The position numbers and the translations under genes are program-made. Below are positions 1 through 8,402 of a stretch of DNA of 64,000 nt, one piece after another; position 1 is the first letter of the stretch, and every line of letters starts with the position of its first letter. Origin of the DNA: Burkholderiales bacterium 67-32 (GTDB lineage: Bacteria; Pseudomonadota; Gammaproteobacteria; Burkholderiales; Burkholderiaceae_B); the NCBI GenBank assembly GCA_001898625.1, contig MKUP01000012.1:62001-126000 (forward strand). The letters are read 5' to 3'. The notes beneath the pieces were generated by a model, which ran no database searches, was not told where the DNA came from, and saw nothing but the letters and a program-made list of their open reading frames with translations.

Positions 1-272
1 ACGGACTGTGCGGCCGCGGCGAGGCCGCCGGCATGGTGCTGGACGGCGCGACCGCGCCCGGCGGCACGCTGCCGGTCAACACCGGCGGCGGCCAGTTGTC
101 CAGCTACTACCTGCAAGGCATGACCCCGCTGAGCGAGGCCGTCATCCAGTGCCGCGGCGACGGCGGCGAGCGGCAGTGCGCCGCCAACGACATCGTGCTG
201 GTCAACGGCTCGGGCGGCCGGCTGGAGTATCACGCCGCGCTGATCCTGAGCCCCCATCGCTCGCTTGCCTAG
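1..272 (+). CDS. Thiolase-like protein, C-terminal fragment (5' end outside window)
   Basis: The reading frame is open from base 3 and ends in TAG. The roughly 89 visible residues match the C-terminal end of the thiolase/SCP-x-like family: a GLCGRGEAAG stretch, then NTGGGQLSSYYLQGM (family pattern N-T-x-G-G-Q-L-S), and a terminal VLVNGSGG-x-ALIL strand. These proteins are acetyl-CoA acetyltransferase homologues, often encoded beside a DUF35 partner with which they form a complex; the next gene is a DUF35 homologue 8 bp downstream, which supports the call. The catalytic N-terminal part is not visible, so activity cannot be judged. An in-frame ATG at 33 is internal, not a start. Confidence 0.82.
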   Translation, partial: GLCGRGEAAGMVLDGATAPGGTLPVNTGGGQLSSYYLQGMTPLSEAVIQCRGDGGERQCAANDIVLVNGSGGRLEYHAALILSPHRSLA

Positions 273-280
273 GACCCGCC

Positions 281-664
281 ATGCTGCTTGCTTCCGATCA
301 CTTCGAACGCTGCTTCCTGGACTTCATCGCCAGGCGCGAACTGCGCGTGCCGCGCCTGCGCGGCAGCGGCGAGATCCTGGGCTACGCGTCGCACGGCTAC
401 GGCGCGAACCCGGACGACATCGAATGGATACCCGCCAGCGGCAGGGCGACGCTCCACTCCTATGCCGTCTACCGGCAGCAGTACCACCCGGACTTCCCGC
501 CTCCCTACAACGTCGCGCACGTCGCACTGGCGGAAGGCCCGCGCCTGGTCAGCCGGATCGCCACCGACGACGGCACGCCCCTCGCGATCGGCATGCCGCT
601 GCGCGCACGCTTCGATCCGGCCGGACGCCTGGAGTTCGTTCCCGACCCCACCCCGGCGGCATGA
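281..664 (+). CDS. DUF35 / OB-fold acyl-CoA-associated protein lacking zinc-ribbon cysteines
   Basis: A 127-residue protein with the C-terminal OB-fold signature of DUF35: EWIPASGRATLHSYAVY followed by PPYNVAHVALAEGPRLVSRI. DUF35 proteins pair with thiolase-like subunits, and the thiolase fragment ends 8 bp upstream, so the two are probably co-translated and complexed. The usual N-terminal rubredoxin-like ribbon has four cysteines in two CxxC pairs; here the equivalent segment (about residues 20-45, RELRVPRLRGSG...) has none, and the only Cys is C11. This is either a metal-free variant or a degenerate copy. The ATG at 281 is well placed after the upstream stop. Function beyond family membership is inferred. 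Confidence 0.78.
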   Translation: MLLASDHFERCFLDFIARRELRVPRLRGSGEILGYASHGYGANPDDIEWIPASGRATLHSYAVYRQQYHPDFPPPYNVAHVALAEGPRLVSRIATDDGTPLAIGMPLRARFDPAGRLEFVPDPTPAA

Positions 665-689
665 CCGCCCCACTACGGAATCCCCGCGC

Positions 690-1937
690 ATGACCGAGCC
701 TTCGCCTGACACCTGTCCGCCCCCTTCCCGCGCCGCCGGCGCGCTGGACGGCGTGCGCATCCTGGACCTGAGCCGCGTGCTGGGCGGCCCCTACTGCACG
801 ATGATCCTGGGCGACCACGGCGCGGAGATCATCAAGGTGGAACCGCCGCAGGGCGACGACACGCGCGGCTGGGGCCCGCCCTTTGCCGGCACGGACGCCG
901 AACGCGGAGACGCCAGCTATTTCATCGGCGTCAATCGCAACAAGCGGTCGATGGTGCTGGACCTGTCGCGCGAATCGGGGCGGGCCGTGCTGATGCGCCT
1001 GCTGGAAGATGCCGACGTCCTGGTCGAGAACTTCAAGCCCGGCACCATGGAAGCGTGGGGCCTGGGCTATGAACGCGATCTCGCCCCGCGCTTTCCGCGC
1101 CTGATCCATTGCCGGGTGTCCGGCTTCGGCGGCCATGGGCCCCTGGGCAATCTGCCCGGCTACGACGCGGTGCTGCAGGCCATGAGCGGATTGATGAGCG
1201 TGAACGGCACGCCCGAGACCGGCCCGCTGCGCATCGGCACGCCCATCGTCGACCTGTCCACCGGACTCTACGCCACGATAGGCATCCTGATGGCCTTGCA
1301 CGAACGCCGCCGCTCGGGCCTGGGCCAGTACGTGGACATGGCGCTGTACGACTGCGCGATGTCGCTGCTCCATCCCCACGCGGCCAACTATTTCCTGGAC
1401 GGCAGCCGCCCGCGCCTGACGGGCAACACGCATCCGAACGTCACGCCGTGCGACAAATTCGCCACCCGCAGCGGCGAGATCTTCGTGGTCATCGGCACCG
1501 ACCGGCAATTCCGCCGCCTGGTGGAATTGCTGGGCATACCGGACCTCGCGGCCGACCCGCGGTTCGCCACCAACAGCGACCGGTCGCGCAACCGCGCCGC
1601 GCTCTATCCCCTGCTTGCCGAGGCCCTGGCGCGGCACGACGGCGTGGCGCTGAGCCGGACCCTGCTGGCCGAAGGCCTGCCCATCGGCCCCGTCATGGGC
1701 ATGGACGAGGCCCTGGGCGCGGACCATACGCACGCCCGCTCCATGGTCTATGAACGCGACGGCTACAAGGGCCTGGGCACGCCCATCAAGCTGTCGCGCA
1801 CGCCCGGCGGCCTGCGCCGGACACCGCCCACGCTGGCCGAACATGCGCGGGAGATCCTGCGCGAAGCCGGCTTCACGGACGCCGACATGGACGAACTGGA
1901 ACGCATCGGCGCGACAGCGCCCCGGCGCGCGCGCTGA
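690..1937 (+). CDS. CaiB/BaiF family (class III) CoA-transferase
   Basis: A 415-residue protein with the full class III CoA-transferase pattern: LDGVRILDLSRVLGGPYC at residues 19-36, GAEIIKVEPP at 44-53, NRNKRSMVLDL at 82-92, and PGYDA at 157-161, whose D159 corresponds to the catalytic aspartate that forms the acyl anhydride. Such enzymes move CoA between carboxylic acids in the cytoplasm, commonly activating a catabolic substrate. It lies 25 bp after the DUF35 gene and 22 bp before a Rieske ferredoxin gene on the same strand, so the group is probably one operon that activates and then thiolytically processes an acid. The start was set at ATG 690, just before the conserved domain. Substrate unknown. 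Confidence 0.9.
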   Translation: MTEPSPDTCPPPSRAAGALDGVRILDLSRVLGGPYCTMILGDHGAEIIKVEPPQGDDTRGWGPPFAGTDAERGDASYFIGVNRNKRSMVLDLSRESGRAVLMRLLEDADVLVENFKPGTMEAWGLGYERDLAPRFPRLIHCRVSGFGGHGPLGNLPGYDAVLQAMSGLMSVNGTPETGPLRIGTPIVDLSTGLYATIGILMALHERRRSGLGQYVDMALYDCAMSLLHPHAANYFLDGSRPRLTGNTHPNVTPCDKFATRSGEIFVVIGTDRQFRRLVELLGIPDLAADPRFATNSDRSRNRAALYPLLAEALARHDGVALSRTLLAEGLPIGPVMGMDEALGADHTHARSMVYERDGYKGLGTPIKLSRTPGGLRRTPPTLAEHAREILREAGFTDADMDELERIGATAPRRAR

Positions 1938-1959
1938 GCCCTATTCCCTGGAGCATCGC

Positions 1960-2304
1960 ATGACCCCACCGGACGACTGGCGCGAGGCCTGTCTTTCCAA
2001 CGATCTTCCCGAGGCCGGCACGCTGGCCGTGACCCTGGCCGAGCAGGTCTTCTGTCTGTACCGGGTCGAGGGCGCCACCTACGCCACCGCCGACCGTTGC
2101 AGCCATGGCCGGGGCAGCCTGTCCGAAGGCGTCCTGGAAGCGCATACCATCGAGTGCCCGTTCCACCAGGGCTGCTTCGACATCCGCTCCGGCGCCCCCA
2201 CGGCGCTGCCCTGCAATCGGCCCGTCAAGACCTACGGAACCCGCGAGGCCGACGGCGTCATCTGGCTGAACACCACCCCGCGCGACGTGGCCGGCCAGCC
2301 CTAG
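1960..2304 (+). CDS. Rieske [2Fe-2S] ferredoxin
   Basis: A 114-residue protein consisting almost entirely of a Rieske domain. The cluster ligands are visible as CSHG (C47, H49) and CPFHQG (C66, H69), in the normal 17-residue spacing, followed by CFDIRSG and a terminal VIWLN strand. Small soluble Rieske ferredoxins carry electrons from a reductase to a ring-hydroxylating oxygenase. No oxygenase is adjacent; the neighbours are a CoA-transferase and DUF35/thiolase genes, so the partner is encoded elsewhere. It is the only stand-alone electron carrier in a window with four Rieske oxygenases. Last gene of the plus-strand group, convergent with the Fis-like regulator 10 bp away. Confidence 0.9.
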   Translation: MTPPDDWREACLSNDLPEAGTLAVTLAEQVFCLYRVEGATYATADRCSHGRGSLSEGVLEAHTIECPFHQGCFDIRSGAPTALPCNRPVKTYGTREADGVIWLNTTPRDVAGQP

Positions 2305-2314
2305 CGCCGCTTCA

Positions 2315-3043
2315 TCACGCCGCCGGCCGGCACGGCGCGGCACGGTTCCGGCGGCGGTAGGGATCCGCCACGATCTCGTGCTTGCGCATCAGTTGCCAGA
2401 ATGCCCGCCGGTTCTTGTGCGCCGCGCGGGCCGCCTGCGAGATGTTGCCCTGGTAGCGTTGCAGCATGTCGTCGATGTAGTGGCGTTCGAACGCGGTCAC
2501 GATCCTGGCCTTGGCAGACTGGAAAGGTTCGCGCGCCGCGAGGCCGGTATCGTCGCCGTCCCATTCGGGCGCGGGTTCGTCTTCTTCGTCCCAGGGCGCA
2601 TCGGCGGCTGGAGAGGTATCCGGCGCCTTGCCCGGCCCCGCCAGTTGCACCAGCCGCGTCGTGAATTCCTCCCGGCACATCGGATAGCGCATGAAATCGC
2701 CCAGCCCGAACGACAGCAGATCACGCAGGCCGGCTGCGCTCATGTCGCGCACCAGTCCCAGCACGGGGGTCTGCAAGGCGTCGCCGGCCACGGCCAGCGC
2801 GGTGCGCGTCCATCCCAGGGTGGACAGCGTGACCGGCAGCACGCAGACGTCGTAGCGCCTGAGCGCCAGGGCCTGGCGCCGCAGCGCGTCGGCGGACGCG
2901 AGCGCACCGGCCGCCGGCTTGCCCAGGTGCACGCCGTGCAGCCCGATGCGCTCGCGCGCGGGGGACCAGTCCTCCATCAGCTCGTGCATCCACCGCGCAT
3001 GCTCGGGCACCATCAATACACCGCAATCGATCATTCCCTTCAT
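2315..3043 (-). CDS. Fis-type helix-turn-helix regulator, response-regulator-like N-terminus
   Basis: A 242-residue protein. The C-terminal 55 residues are a Fis/NtrC-type DNA-binding segment: FERHYIDDMLQRY, then GNISQAARAAHKNRRAFW, the classic G-N-x-S-x-A-A-R recognition helix. The N-terminal 130 residues alternate strands and helices with a VCVLPVTLST strand, resembling a degenerate receiver-like domain, but no AAA+ ATPase domain lies between, so it is not a standard sigma54 activator. An acidic linker (about residues 150-165) joins the two parts. It sits convergent to the Rieske ferredoxin group and after the acylase gene, either of which could be its target. The target is inferred only from position. 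Confidence 0.7.
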   Translation of the reverse strand: MKGMIDCGVLMVPEHARWMHELMEDWSPARERIGLHGVHLGKPAAGALASADALRRQALALRRYDVCVLPVTLSTLGWTRTALAVAGDALQTPVLGLVRDMSAAGLRDLLSFGLGDFMRYPMCREEFTTRLVQLAGPGKAPDTSPAADAPWDEEDEPAPEWDGDDTGLAAREPFQSAKARIVTAFERHYIDDMLQRYQGNISQAARAAHKNRRAFWQLMRKHEIVADPYRRRNRAAPCRPAA

Positions 3044-3169
3044 CGCCCTGCCTCAGGTTGTCCCAGCCGCCAGACTAGGACCCCGCGGCCAGGGCCTCAA
3101 TCCGAGGAAGCAACAAGCGCGAATATGCGTATGCAGTTGCCGGCGGCGCGGCCGTTAATACCGGCCGGA

Positions 3170-5443
3170 CTACTCCGCCAGGTGCAGGCTTTCGACCGCC
3201 GAGGCCGCGATCTGCGCGTCGGTGAAGGGCGCGTCGACCAACTGCTTGCGCGACAGCAGCCCGACCTGGTCGTCATGATGGGGCGAAGCGGCATCGGGAG
3301 ATTGGCCGTTGGCCGCCATCACCTTGGCCACGAGCTTGCCGCCGGTCCAGGTCACCGCATGCATGTAAGCCGTTCCCGCGACGATGTCGCCGTAGCCCTC
3401 GGAACCGAGCGGCGCCCCCTCCAGCGCGTTGAGTATCCCCTGGTCTCCCGATCCGCCGTGTAGCGGAACGCGGCCCGCGGCGGTGGGCCGCGCCAGCATC
3501 CGCCCCCATGCCTCGTCGCCCTTCAGGCCATGGGTGCCCAGGTCGGCAACGGTGTCGGCCAGCGCCGCGCGCACGGCGGCCTGGACCGGCGCGCTACCGG
3601 ACAGGGTGCGCACGCGCAGCGGATCGGCCGCGTCGTACGGCTGGGCGTACAAGTCGTTGATGGCGCCGAGCCGGGGCCACAGTTCGCCGAACAGCAGGGC
3701 GCCGCGGCTGTCGGCGTTGTTGCGCCGGTCCCAGCGCGACAGTACGCCGCACGCCGTGGCGGCGTCGCCCGTAGCGGTGGCGCATGCATCCGCGATGCCA
3801 TCCATCAGGGTTTCGGCCGCGTAGTTGCGGTTGCCGAAGACCACGTCCACGGCCTGCTCCATCGTCACCTTGCCCGCGGCCAGCATCTCGACCACCAGGC
3901 GGTGGGACATCCGGGTGCGGCCATTGGGTTCGGCATCGGGCCTGCCGAACAGGGCCGAGTAGCGATCGTGCCGCTCGCCGTGGATGGACAGGCTGTAGCT
4001 GTCGTTGGCGTTGTAGGCCACGCCCCGCGTGGCCAGCGCGGGAATCCGCTCCGGCGGTGCCAGCCGCGGGCGGCCCAGCTCGTCGCGCAGCAGGCATGCG
4101 CCGCGCGAACCGTCCAGCGCGGCGGGTACGCGGCCCGATGGCGTGGCCTCGACGGCGCAGGCGGCCAGGCCGGCGTCGTCGATGTCCAGGATGGGGCCCG
4201 ATTCGATGAACAAGGCATTGCCCGCGCTGTCGCCCGCCACGAGGTGGGCGGCGATGCCGCGATGCCCCGTCACGGCGCGCTGGAAATCGGCCATGCTGCG
4301 GGCCTGGGCGACGAGCAGCATCTGGTCCAGGCCGCGCGCGTCGCCCGCGGCGGCATCGGTGATGGCATACCATCCGGCGGGCCGGCCGGGCGCGGCGGGC
4401 AGCCGATACAGCGGCCCCAGCGCGGTGTACGGCACCGCATAGGCCTGGGTCCGCGTGGACCCATCGGCCTGCCGGACTCCGATCTCGACCACGCGCCGCT
4501 CGATGGCGCGGGACACGCCGTCGACCACGTAGGCGGGGCTCGCGCCGGGCCGCAGGTCGAGCCGCAGCGGCAGTCCGTAGGTCACCGTGGAAGGCGCCTC
4601 GATGCTCCACGCGACCGCATCGTTGAAGCCCGACAAAGGCAGCGGCACGCCCAGGAAGTCCGCGCCCATGACGTCCAGCTCACCGGGAATGGTCAGATGC
4701 ATCTGGTGCATCAGCAGCCAGTGGTCCTGCCAGTACGTGTGCGGATTGGCCACCACGATGGCGGCGCCCGTGCCGGTAGCGTCGGCGCCATAGACCCAGG
4801 TATTGCTGGCCATGCCCAGGCGGGGCCGCGCGGGCGCGGCGGCGGCCCGCTCCGGCTGGTCCAGGTCGTCCCATAGCGAGGTCGACGCGAAAGGCGCCGC
4901 CAGGAAGGTCCGGTTCAAGGTGCCGATCTGCATGACGGCGCGCAGCACGTCGGTGGCAACCATCGTCGGCGGCCGCAGGTCGGCGCACGCGGCCGGCGCC
5001 GCATGGTCGCGGACGTAGCGGTTGAAGCCCGCGGCATAGCCCTCGGCCAGCGCGCGGGCCTGCGGCGACAGCGCCTGCCACGCCGCGTCCACGTCGTCTG
5101 CCGACAACTGCATGCGATAGAACAGGTCGCTGTCGAGATTGGCCAGCGGCAGGAAGCCCACCAGCGCCTTGCCGTCCGCGCCGAAGCGGGCCGACCGCTC
5201 GCCGCGCAGGGTGACGACGCGGTCGGACAATGCGCACAACTGGTCGCGCGCCACGGCATAGCCATAGCCATACCCGAGGCCGCCATGGTCGTTCGCCTTG
5301 ACGTGCGGCACGCCGTACGTCGTCCAGCGCACCTGCGCATCGAACCGGGCCGCGGGCGGAGCCGGCGGCGCATCGTCCCCGCCCCCGCATCCGGCGACCA
5401 GACATGCGGCCACGCCGGCCCGCACCCACCGCGCCGGCGTCAT
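3170..5443 (-). CDS. Penicillin acylase family (Ntn-hydrolase) lipoprotein
   Basis: A 757-residue protein of the penicillin/acyl-homoserine-lactone acylase family, which hydrolyses amide bonds of acylated amines after autocatalytic cleavage. The N-terminus is a lipoprotein signal ending LVAGC (Cys19), so it is probably membrane-anchored in the periplasm. The alpha-chain start has YGVPHVKAND (residues 43-52); the beta chain begins at the conserved SNTWV with S213 as likely nucleophile, followed by GTGAAIVVANPH. The C-terminus carries a normal PHHDDQ segment. Length matches the family. Its ATG overlaps the stop of the RidA gene by 4 bp, so the two are translationally coupled. Whether the substrate is an N-acyl homoserine lactone, a beta-lactam or another amide cannot be told. 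Confidence 0.88.
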   Translation of the reverse strand: MTPARWVRAGVAACLVAGCGGGDDAPPAPPAARFDAQVRWTTYGVPHVKANDHGGLGYGYGYAVARDQLCALSDRVVTLRGERSARFGADGKALVGFLPLANLDSDLFYRMQLSADDVDAAWQALSPQARALAEGYAAGFNRYVRDHAAPAACADLRPPTMVATDVLRAVMQIGTLNRTFLAAPFASTSLWDDLDQPERAAAAPARPRLGMASNTWVYGADATGTGAAIVVANPHTYWQDHWLLMHQMHLTIPGELDVMGADFLGVPLPLSGFNDAVAWSIEAPSTVTYGLPLRLDLRPGASPAYVVDGVSRAIERRVVEIGVRQADGSTRTQAYAVPYTALGPLYRLPAAPGRPAGWYAITDAAAGDARGLDQMLLVAQARSMADFQRAVTGHRGIAAHLVAGDSAGNALFIESGPILDIDDAGLAACAVEATPSGRVPAALDGSRGACLLRDELGRPRLAPPERIPALATRGVAYNANDSYSLSIHGERHDRYSALFGRPDAEPNGRTRMSHRLVVEMLAAGKVTMEQAVDVVFGNRNYAAETLMDGIADACATATGDAATACGVLSRWDRRNNADSRGALLFGELWPRLGAINDLYAQPYDAADPLRVRTLSGSAPVQAAVRAALADTVADLGTHGLKGDEAWGRMLARPTAAGRVPLHGGSGDQGILNALEGAPLGSEGYGDIVAGTAYMHAVTWTGGKLVAKVMAANGQSPDAASPHHDDQVGLLSRKQLVDAPFTDAQIAASAVESLHLAE

Positions 5444-5820
5444 GGCCGCCTTCCCTGCTTGCGGGCGATGACCTGCATCTCGACGTGCGCGCCGGGATAG
5501 GCGATGCCCGCGATCATGGCCGTGCCCGTGGGCTTGCAGGGCAGGTCGTCGGCCAGCACGCCGATGACCGGCTGGACGTGGGCCATGGCATCGATGATCA
5601 GCGTGTAGTTGACGATGTCCTCGAGCCGCGCGCCCGCCGCCTCCAGGTAGGACGCGATATTGCGCAGCATGAGGCGCGTCTGCTCCTCGACCGTCGGCGC
5701 CAGCTTCTGCGCGGTGTAGTCCATGCCTATGGTGCCCGACACGAAGACCCAGTCGTCGTCGAACATGGCGCGGCTATAGGGGGCGCGCGGGAAAGGCAGG
5801 GGAAAGTCCGCGATCTGCAT
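5440..5820 (-). CDS. RidA/YjgF family protein, probably non-archetypal
   Basis: A 126-residue Rid protein: PYSRAM near residue 14, VFVSGTIGMDY, EEQTRLMLRNIASYLEAAGA and a terminal VEMQVIARK strand. Archetypal RidA deaminates enamine/imine intermediates with an arginine in an A-R-L-P-K motif; here the equivalent stretch reads GIAYPGAHVEMQ, so that arginine is missing and a different Rid subgroup is likely. It is immediately upstream of and overlaps the acylase, and follows the Bug gene by 30 bp, so Bug, RidA and acylase are probably one operon. A role in handling a reactive product of the acylase substrate is inference. Confidence 0.85.
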   Translation of the reverse strand: MQIADFPLPFPRAPYSRAMFDDDWVFVSGTIGMDYTAQKLAPTVEEQTRLMLRNIASYLEAAGARLEDIVNYTLIIDAMAHVQPVIGVLADDLPCKPTGTAMIAGIAYPGAHVEMQVIARKQGRRP

Positions 5821-5850
5821 GGTGGCTTGCTCCGTGGATGCCGTGATTGC

Positions 5851-6837
5851 TTAGTCGAGCTTGAAACCCAGCTTGCGAATGATGGGACCGTAGCGGTCCA
5901 GGTCGGTCGAGATCTGCCGCCGCAGGGTCTCGGGATCGTTGCGCGGCGCCGGCTCGAAGCCGAACGCCAGCAGCTTGTCGACCACGTCGGGCTGCCTGAC
6001 CGCCCATTCCACCGCTCCGGCCACGCGCTGCGCGATGCCGGCGGGCAGGCCCGAGGGCCCGACGATGGCGAACCAGACCGACATATCGATGCCCTTGAAC
6101 CCCAGTTCATCGAGCGTGGGCACATCGGGCAGGCCCGAGAAGCGCCGCGCCGAACTTACCGCCAGGAAGCGCGCGCGACCGGACTTCACGAACTGCGCAT
6201 AGGGCGCGATCCCGTCGAAGGCCGCATCGACGGTGCCCGCCATCAGCGCCTGCGCCACTTCCGCGCTGCCCTTGAACGGCACGCGCCTGGCCTGCGTGCC
6301 GGCCGCATCGTTGAACGTGTCCACCAGGATCTGCGAGACGATGGCCGCCGCGCCGATGTTCAGGTCGGCGCCGCCGGGCTTGCCGCGCTCGACCAGGTCC
6401 GCCACGCTGGCCGGGTCCTTCGGCTGGCTGCGCGCCACCACGGCGTTGGGGCCGACCACGGCCAGCGAGACCGGCGTGAAGTCCTTCTTCGGATCGTAGG
6501 GAAGCTTCTCGTACAGCGCCGGATTGAGCACGAAGGTCTGGTCGATGGACCACAGCAGCGTGTAGCCGTCGGGCGGCGCGCGCAGCACTTCCTGCACGCC
6601 GATCAGCGTATTGCCGCCGGCCTTGTTCTCGACGATGATGGGCTGCCCCAGCCGCTCCTGCACCTTGAGCGCGATCAGGCGGGCCGCGACGTCCGCGCCG
6701 CCGCCGGCCACGAACGGCACCACCAGCCGCACCGGACGGGTCGGCCAATCCGCCGCCGCGGCGGCGGCCGATGCCGCGAATGCGCATCCCAGCGCGAAGC
6801 AGGCCCGCAGCAGGCGGCTGACATGCCGGACGTTCAT
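5851..6837 (-). CDS. Bug/TctC family periplasmic solute-binding protein
   Basis: About 328 residues: a signal peptide rich in Ala (RLLRACFALGCAFAASAAAAA), then WPTRPVRLVVPFVAGGGADVAAR, the hallmark opening of Bug proteins, and a terminal segment IIRKLGFKLD. Bug proteins bind small carboxylates or aromatic acids in the periplasm for tripartite tricarboxylate transport or sensing. Two adjacent ATGs exist; the second (6837) is chosen because GGAG lies 7 nt upstream of it and only 4 nt upstream of the first (6840). It is the first gene of a minus-strand group with RidA and the acylase, 56 bp from the divergent AraC regulator. No TctA/TctB partners are present. Ligand unknown. Confidence 0.92.
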   Translation of the reverse strand: MNVRHVSRLLRACFALGCAFAASAAAAAADWPTRPVRLVVPFVAGGGADVAARLIALKVQERLGQPIIVENKAGGNTLIGVQEVLRAPPDGYTLLWSIDQTFVLNPALYEKLPYDPKKDFTPVSLAVVGPNAVVARSQPKDPASVADLVERGKPGGADLNIGAAAIVSQILVDTFNDAAGTQARRVPFKGSAEVAQALMAGTVDAAFDGIAPYAQFVKSGRARFLAVSSARRFSGLPDVPTLDELGFKGIDMSVWFAIVGPSGLPAGIAQRVAGAVEWAVRQPDVVDKLLAFGFEPAPRNDPETLRRQISTDLDRYGPIIRKLGFKLD

Positions 6838-6893
6838 CATTACACTCCGTCGAAAAGTTGCAGTGATGCTAACGTTCCGGCCCGAGGCCATGT

Positions 6894-7952
6894 ATGCAGA
6901 TCGAAACGCAAACTGTGCCGATCCCCATCGCGGGCCCGGTGATGCGGGAAGACGACCTCAACGCCATCCTGGCTCCCTCGGCGCCGGAGCCCGCCGGCCT
7001 GACCCTGTCCGACATCCTGAGCGAATCGCGCCGCAACGTTCCCTGGCCCAGCGGCGGCCACGTCACGCGGCTGCATACGCTGCCGTGGGAAGGCGCCAGC
7101 GCCCGGTATTTCGACTTCAGCCTGGACGACCGGCTGCGGGTGCGACTGGACCCGGACAGGGAACTGCTGCTGACCTTCTTCCTGGAAGGACACGTCAGCG
7201 GGCACGTCGGCGATGAACACGGCCCCGAGCTCGACTTCCGCCTGAACCGGATGCTGCTGCGCACGCCCAACCGCAACGGCGGCTACCTCATCGACATTCC
7301 CGGCGCGAGCACCCATCGCTTCGTGCAGTTCCGGCTGCGCCGCGACCTCCTGCCGCGCTGGCTCAAGACACTGGGCGTGCGCCTCCCGGCCACCCAGCTC
7401 GACGAGATGGTGGACCGCGACGACGGCCGCATCCTGTGCAACGCCGCCGTCCCCCCGCAATTGCAAGGCTGCCTGGAACGCATACGCGGCGAACGCAGCG
7501 ACCAGCCCGCCTTCGTGCCGCTCTTCCACGCGCGCGCCACCGAGCTGCTGCTGTGCGCGCTACAGGGATTCGACGACCTGCTGCGCCCCGCCCGCTCGCC
7601 TTCGGCCGATGCCGCCGCGGTGCTGGCGAGGTTGCGCATAGTCATCGCCGAGGCGCCGGCGCATCCGTGGACCATCACCGAACTGGCGCGCCGCGCCGGC
7701 TGCACGAGCGCGCGCCTCCAGCAGCACGTGCGCGACACCACCGGCCTCTCGGTCTACAACCTGCTGGTCGCCCAGCGGCTGGAGCTTGCCGCCACGCTGC
7801 TGCGCGAAACCCGCCTGGGCGTCCAGGCGGTCGCGGCCGAAGCCGGCTGGCAATGCCACTCGCGTTTCGCCGCCGTGTTCCGGGCGCACTACGGCAGCGC
7901 GCCGCGCGCGTACCGGCTGCGCCATGGCAAATCGGCGGCGAAGCCCTTCTAG
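6894..7952 (+). CDS. AraC family transcriptional regulator
   Basis: A 352-residue protein with a C-terminal AraC/XylS double HTH (about residues 250-345): WTITELARRAGCTSARLQQHVRDTTG is the first HTH and GVQAVAAEAGWQCHSRFAAVFRAHYGSAPRAYR the second with its signature. The N-terminal half is a cupin-like effector region (LLLTFFLEGHVSGHV ... FVQFRLRRDLLPRWL), of the PchR-like layout. It is transcribed divergently from the Bug-RidA-acylase group with only 56 bp between, so it is the probable regulator of that group. The effector may be the acylase or Bug ligand; this is inferred from position. Confidence 0.88.
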   Translation: MQIETQTVPIPIAGPVMREDDLNAILAPSAPEPAGLTLSDILSESRRNVPWPSGGHVTRLHTLPWEGASARYFDFSLDDRLRVRLDPDRELLLTFFLEGHVSGHVGDEHGPELDFRLNRMLLRTPNRNGGYLIDIPGASTHRFVQFRLRRDLLPRWLKTLGVRLPATQLDEMVDRDDGRILCNAAVPPQLQGCLERIRGERSDQPAFVPLFHARATELLLCALQGFDDLLRPARSPSADAAAVLARLRIVIAEAPAHPWTITELARRAGCTSARLQQHVRDTTGLSVYNLLVAQRLELAATLLRETRLGVQAVAAEAGWQCHSRFAAVFRAHYGSAPRAYRLRHGKSAAKPF

Positions 7953-8059
7953 CCCCGCCGGCGGCTCATATCCTGCTACAAATTCGTTGTTACTTGTCCC
8001 GCCCTGGACTCGATTCTGCGGCAAACTGCACGACTAGCAGTCTGGAGTTGGAGTCCAGC

Positions 8060-8380
8060 ATGACCAAGCCAAGCCTACGTTCCACCGCATCGCTGATTCT
8101 CGTCACCACCGCCCTGTCCTGGGGGCTGCCGGTGCGCGCCGACGACCTGCGCGAATCCACGAGCGGCCGCGAGAGTTCCGTCGATACGTCCCCCCGCTCC
8201 TACGGCGGCAATGGCCTGCGCCTGGGCGCTCGGACGCCATCGTCCACGGGCCTGGGGGGCAGCGGCCTGCATGCCTCGCTGGACGCCTCGGCTACCGCCG
8301 GCCCGCAGGCCGGCGCCGGCAAGACCGCCACGCAGCAGCCAGCCCTGGGCACCCGCACGAAGAAGAAGGACGGGCGCTGA
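8060..8380 (+). CDS. Small exported protein of unknown function
   Basis: A 106-residue protein, not recognised. Residues 1-28 form a Sec signal peptide: positively charged MTKPSLRST, a hydrophobic ASLILVTTALSWGLPV core and a VRADD cleavage site. The mature part is low-complexity, rich in Ser, Gly, Thr and Ala (SSTGLGGSGLHASLDA), with no cysteines and a basic tail TRTKKKDGR. A GGAG 11 nt before the ATG serves as ribosome binding site. The stop lies in the loop of a 7-bp inverted repeat (CGGGCGC / GCGCCCG, 8371-8390) that may end transcription against the convergent FAH gene. Probably a disordered periplasmic or secreted protein. Confidence 0.62.
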   Translation: MTKPSLRSTASLILVTTALSWGLPVRADDLRESTSGRESSVDTSPRSYGGNGLRLGARTPSSTGLGGSGLHASLDASATAGPQAGAGKTATQQPALGTRTKKKDGR

Positions 8381-8402
8381 CCGGCGCCCGCCCGAGGCGG
8401 AA

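Noticed and set aside
288-690. N-terminal extension of the CoA-transferase frame back to base 288
   Set aside because: It overlaps the DUF35 gene in another frame, is Arg/Ser/Thr-rich without homology, and the CoA-transferase domain begins after ATG 690.
549-1844. Long minus-strand open frame opposite the CoA-transferase gene
   Set aside because: High-G+C shadow frame; composition is His/Gln/Arg/Gly-rich with no recognisable motif, while the plus-strand frame carries a full catalytic domain.
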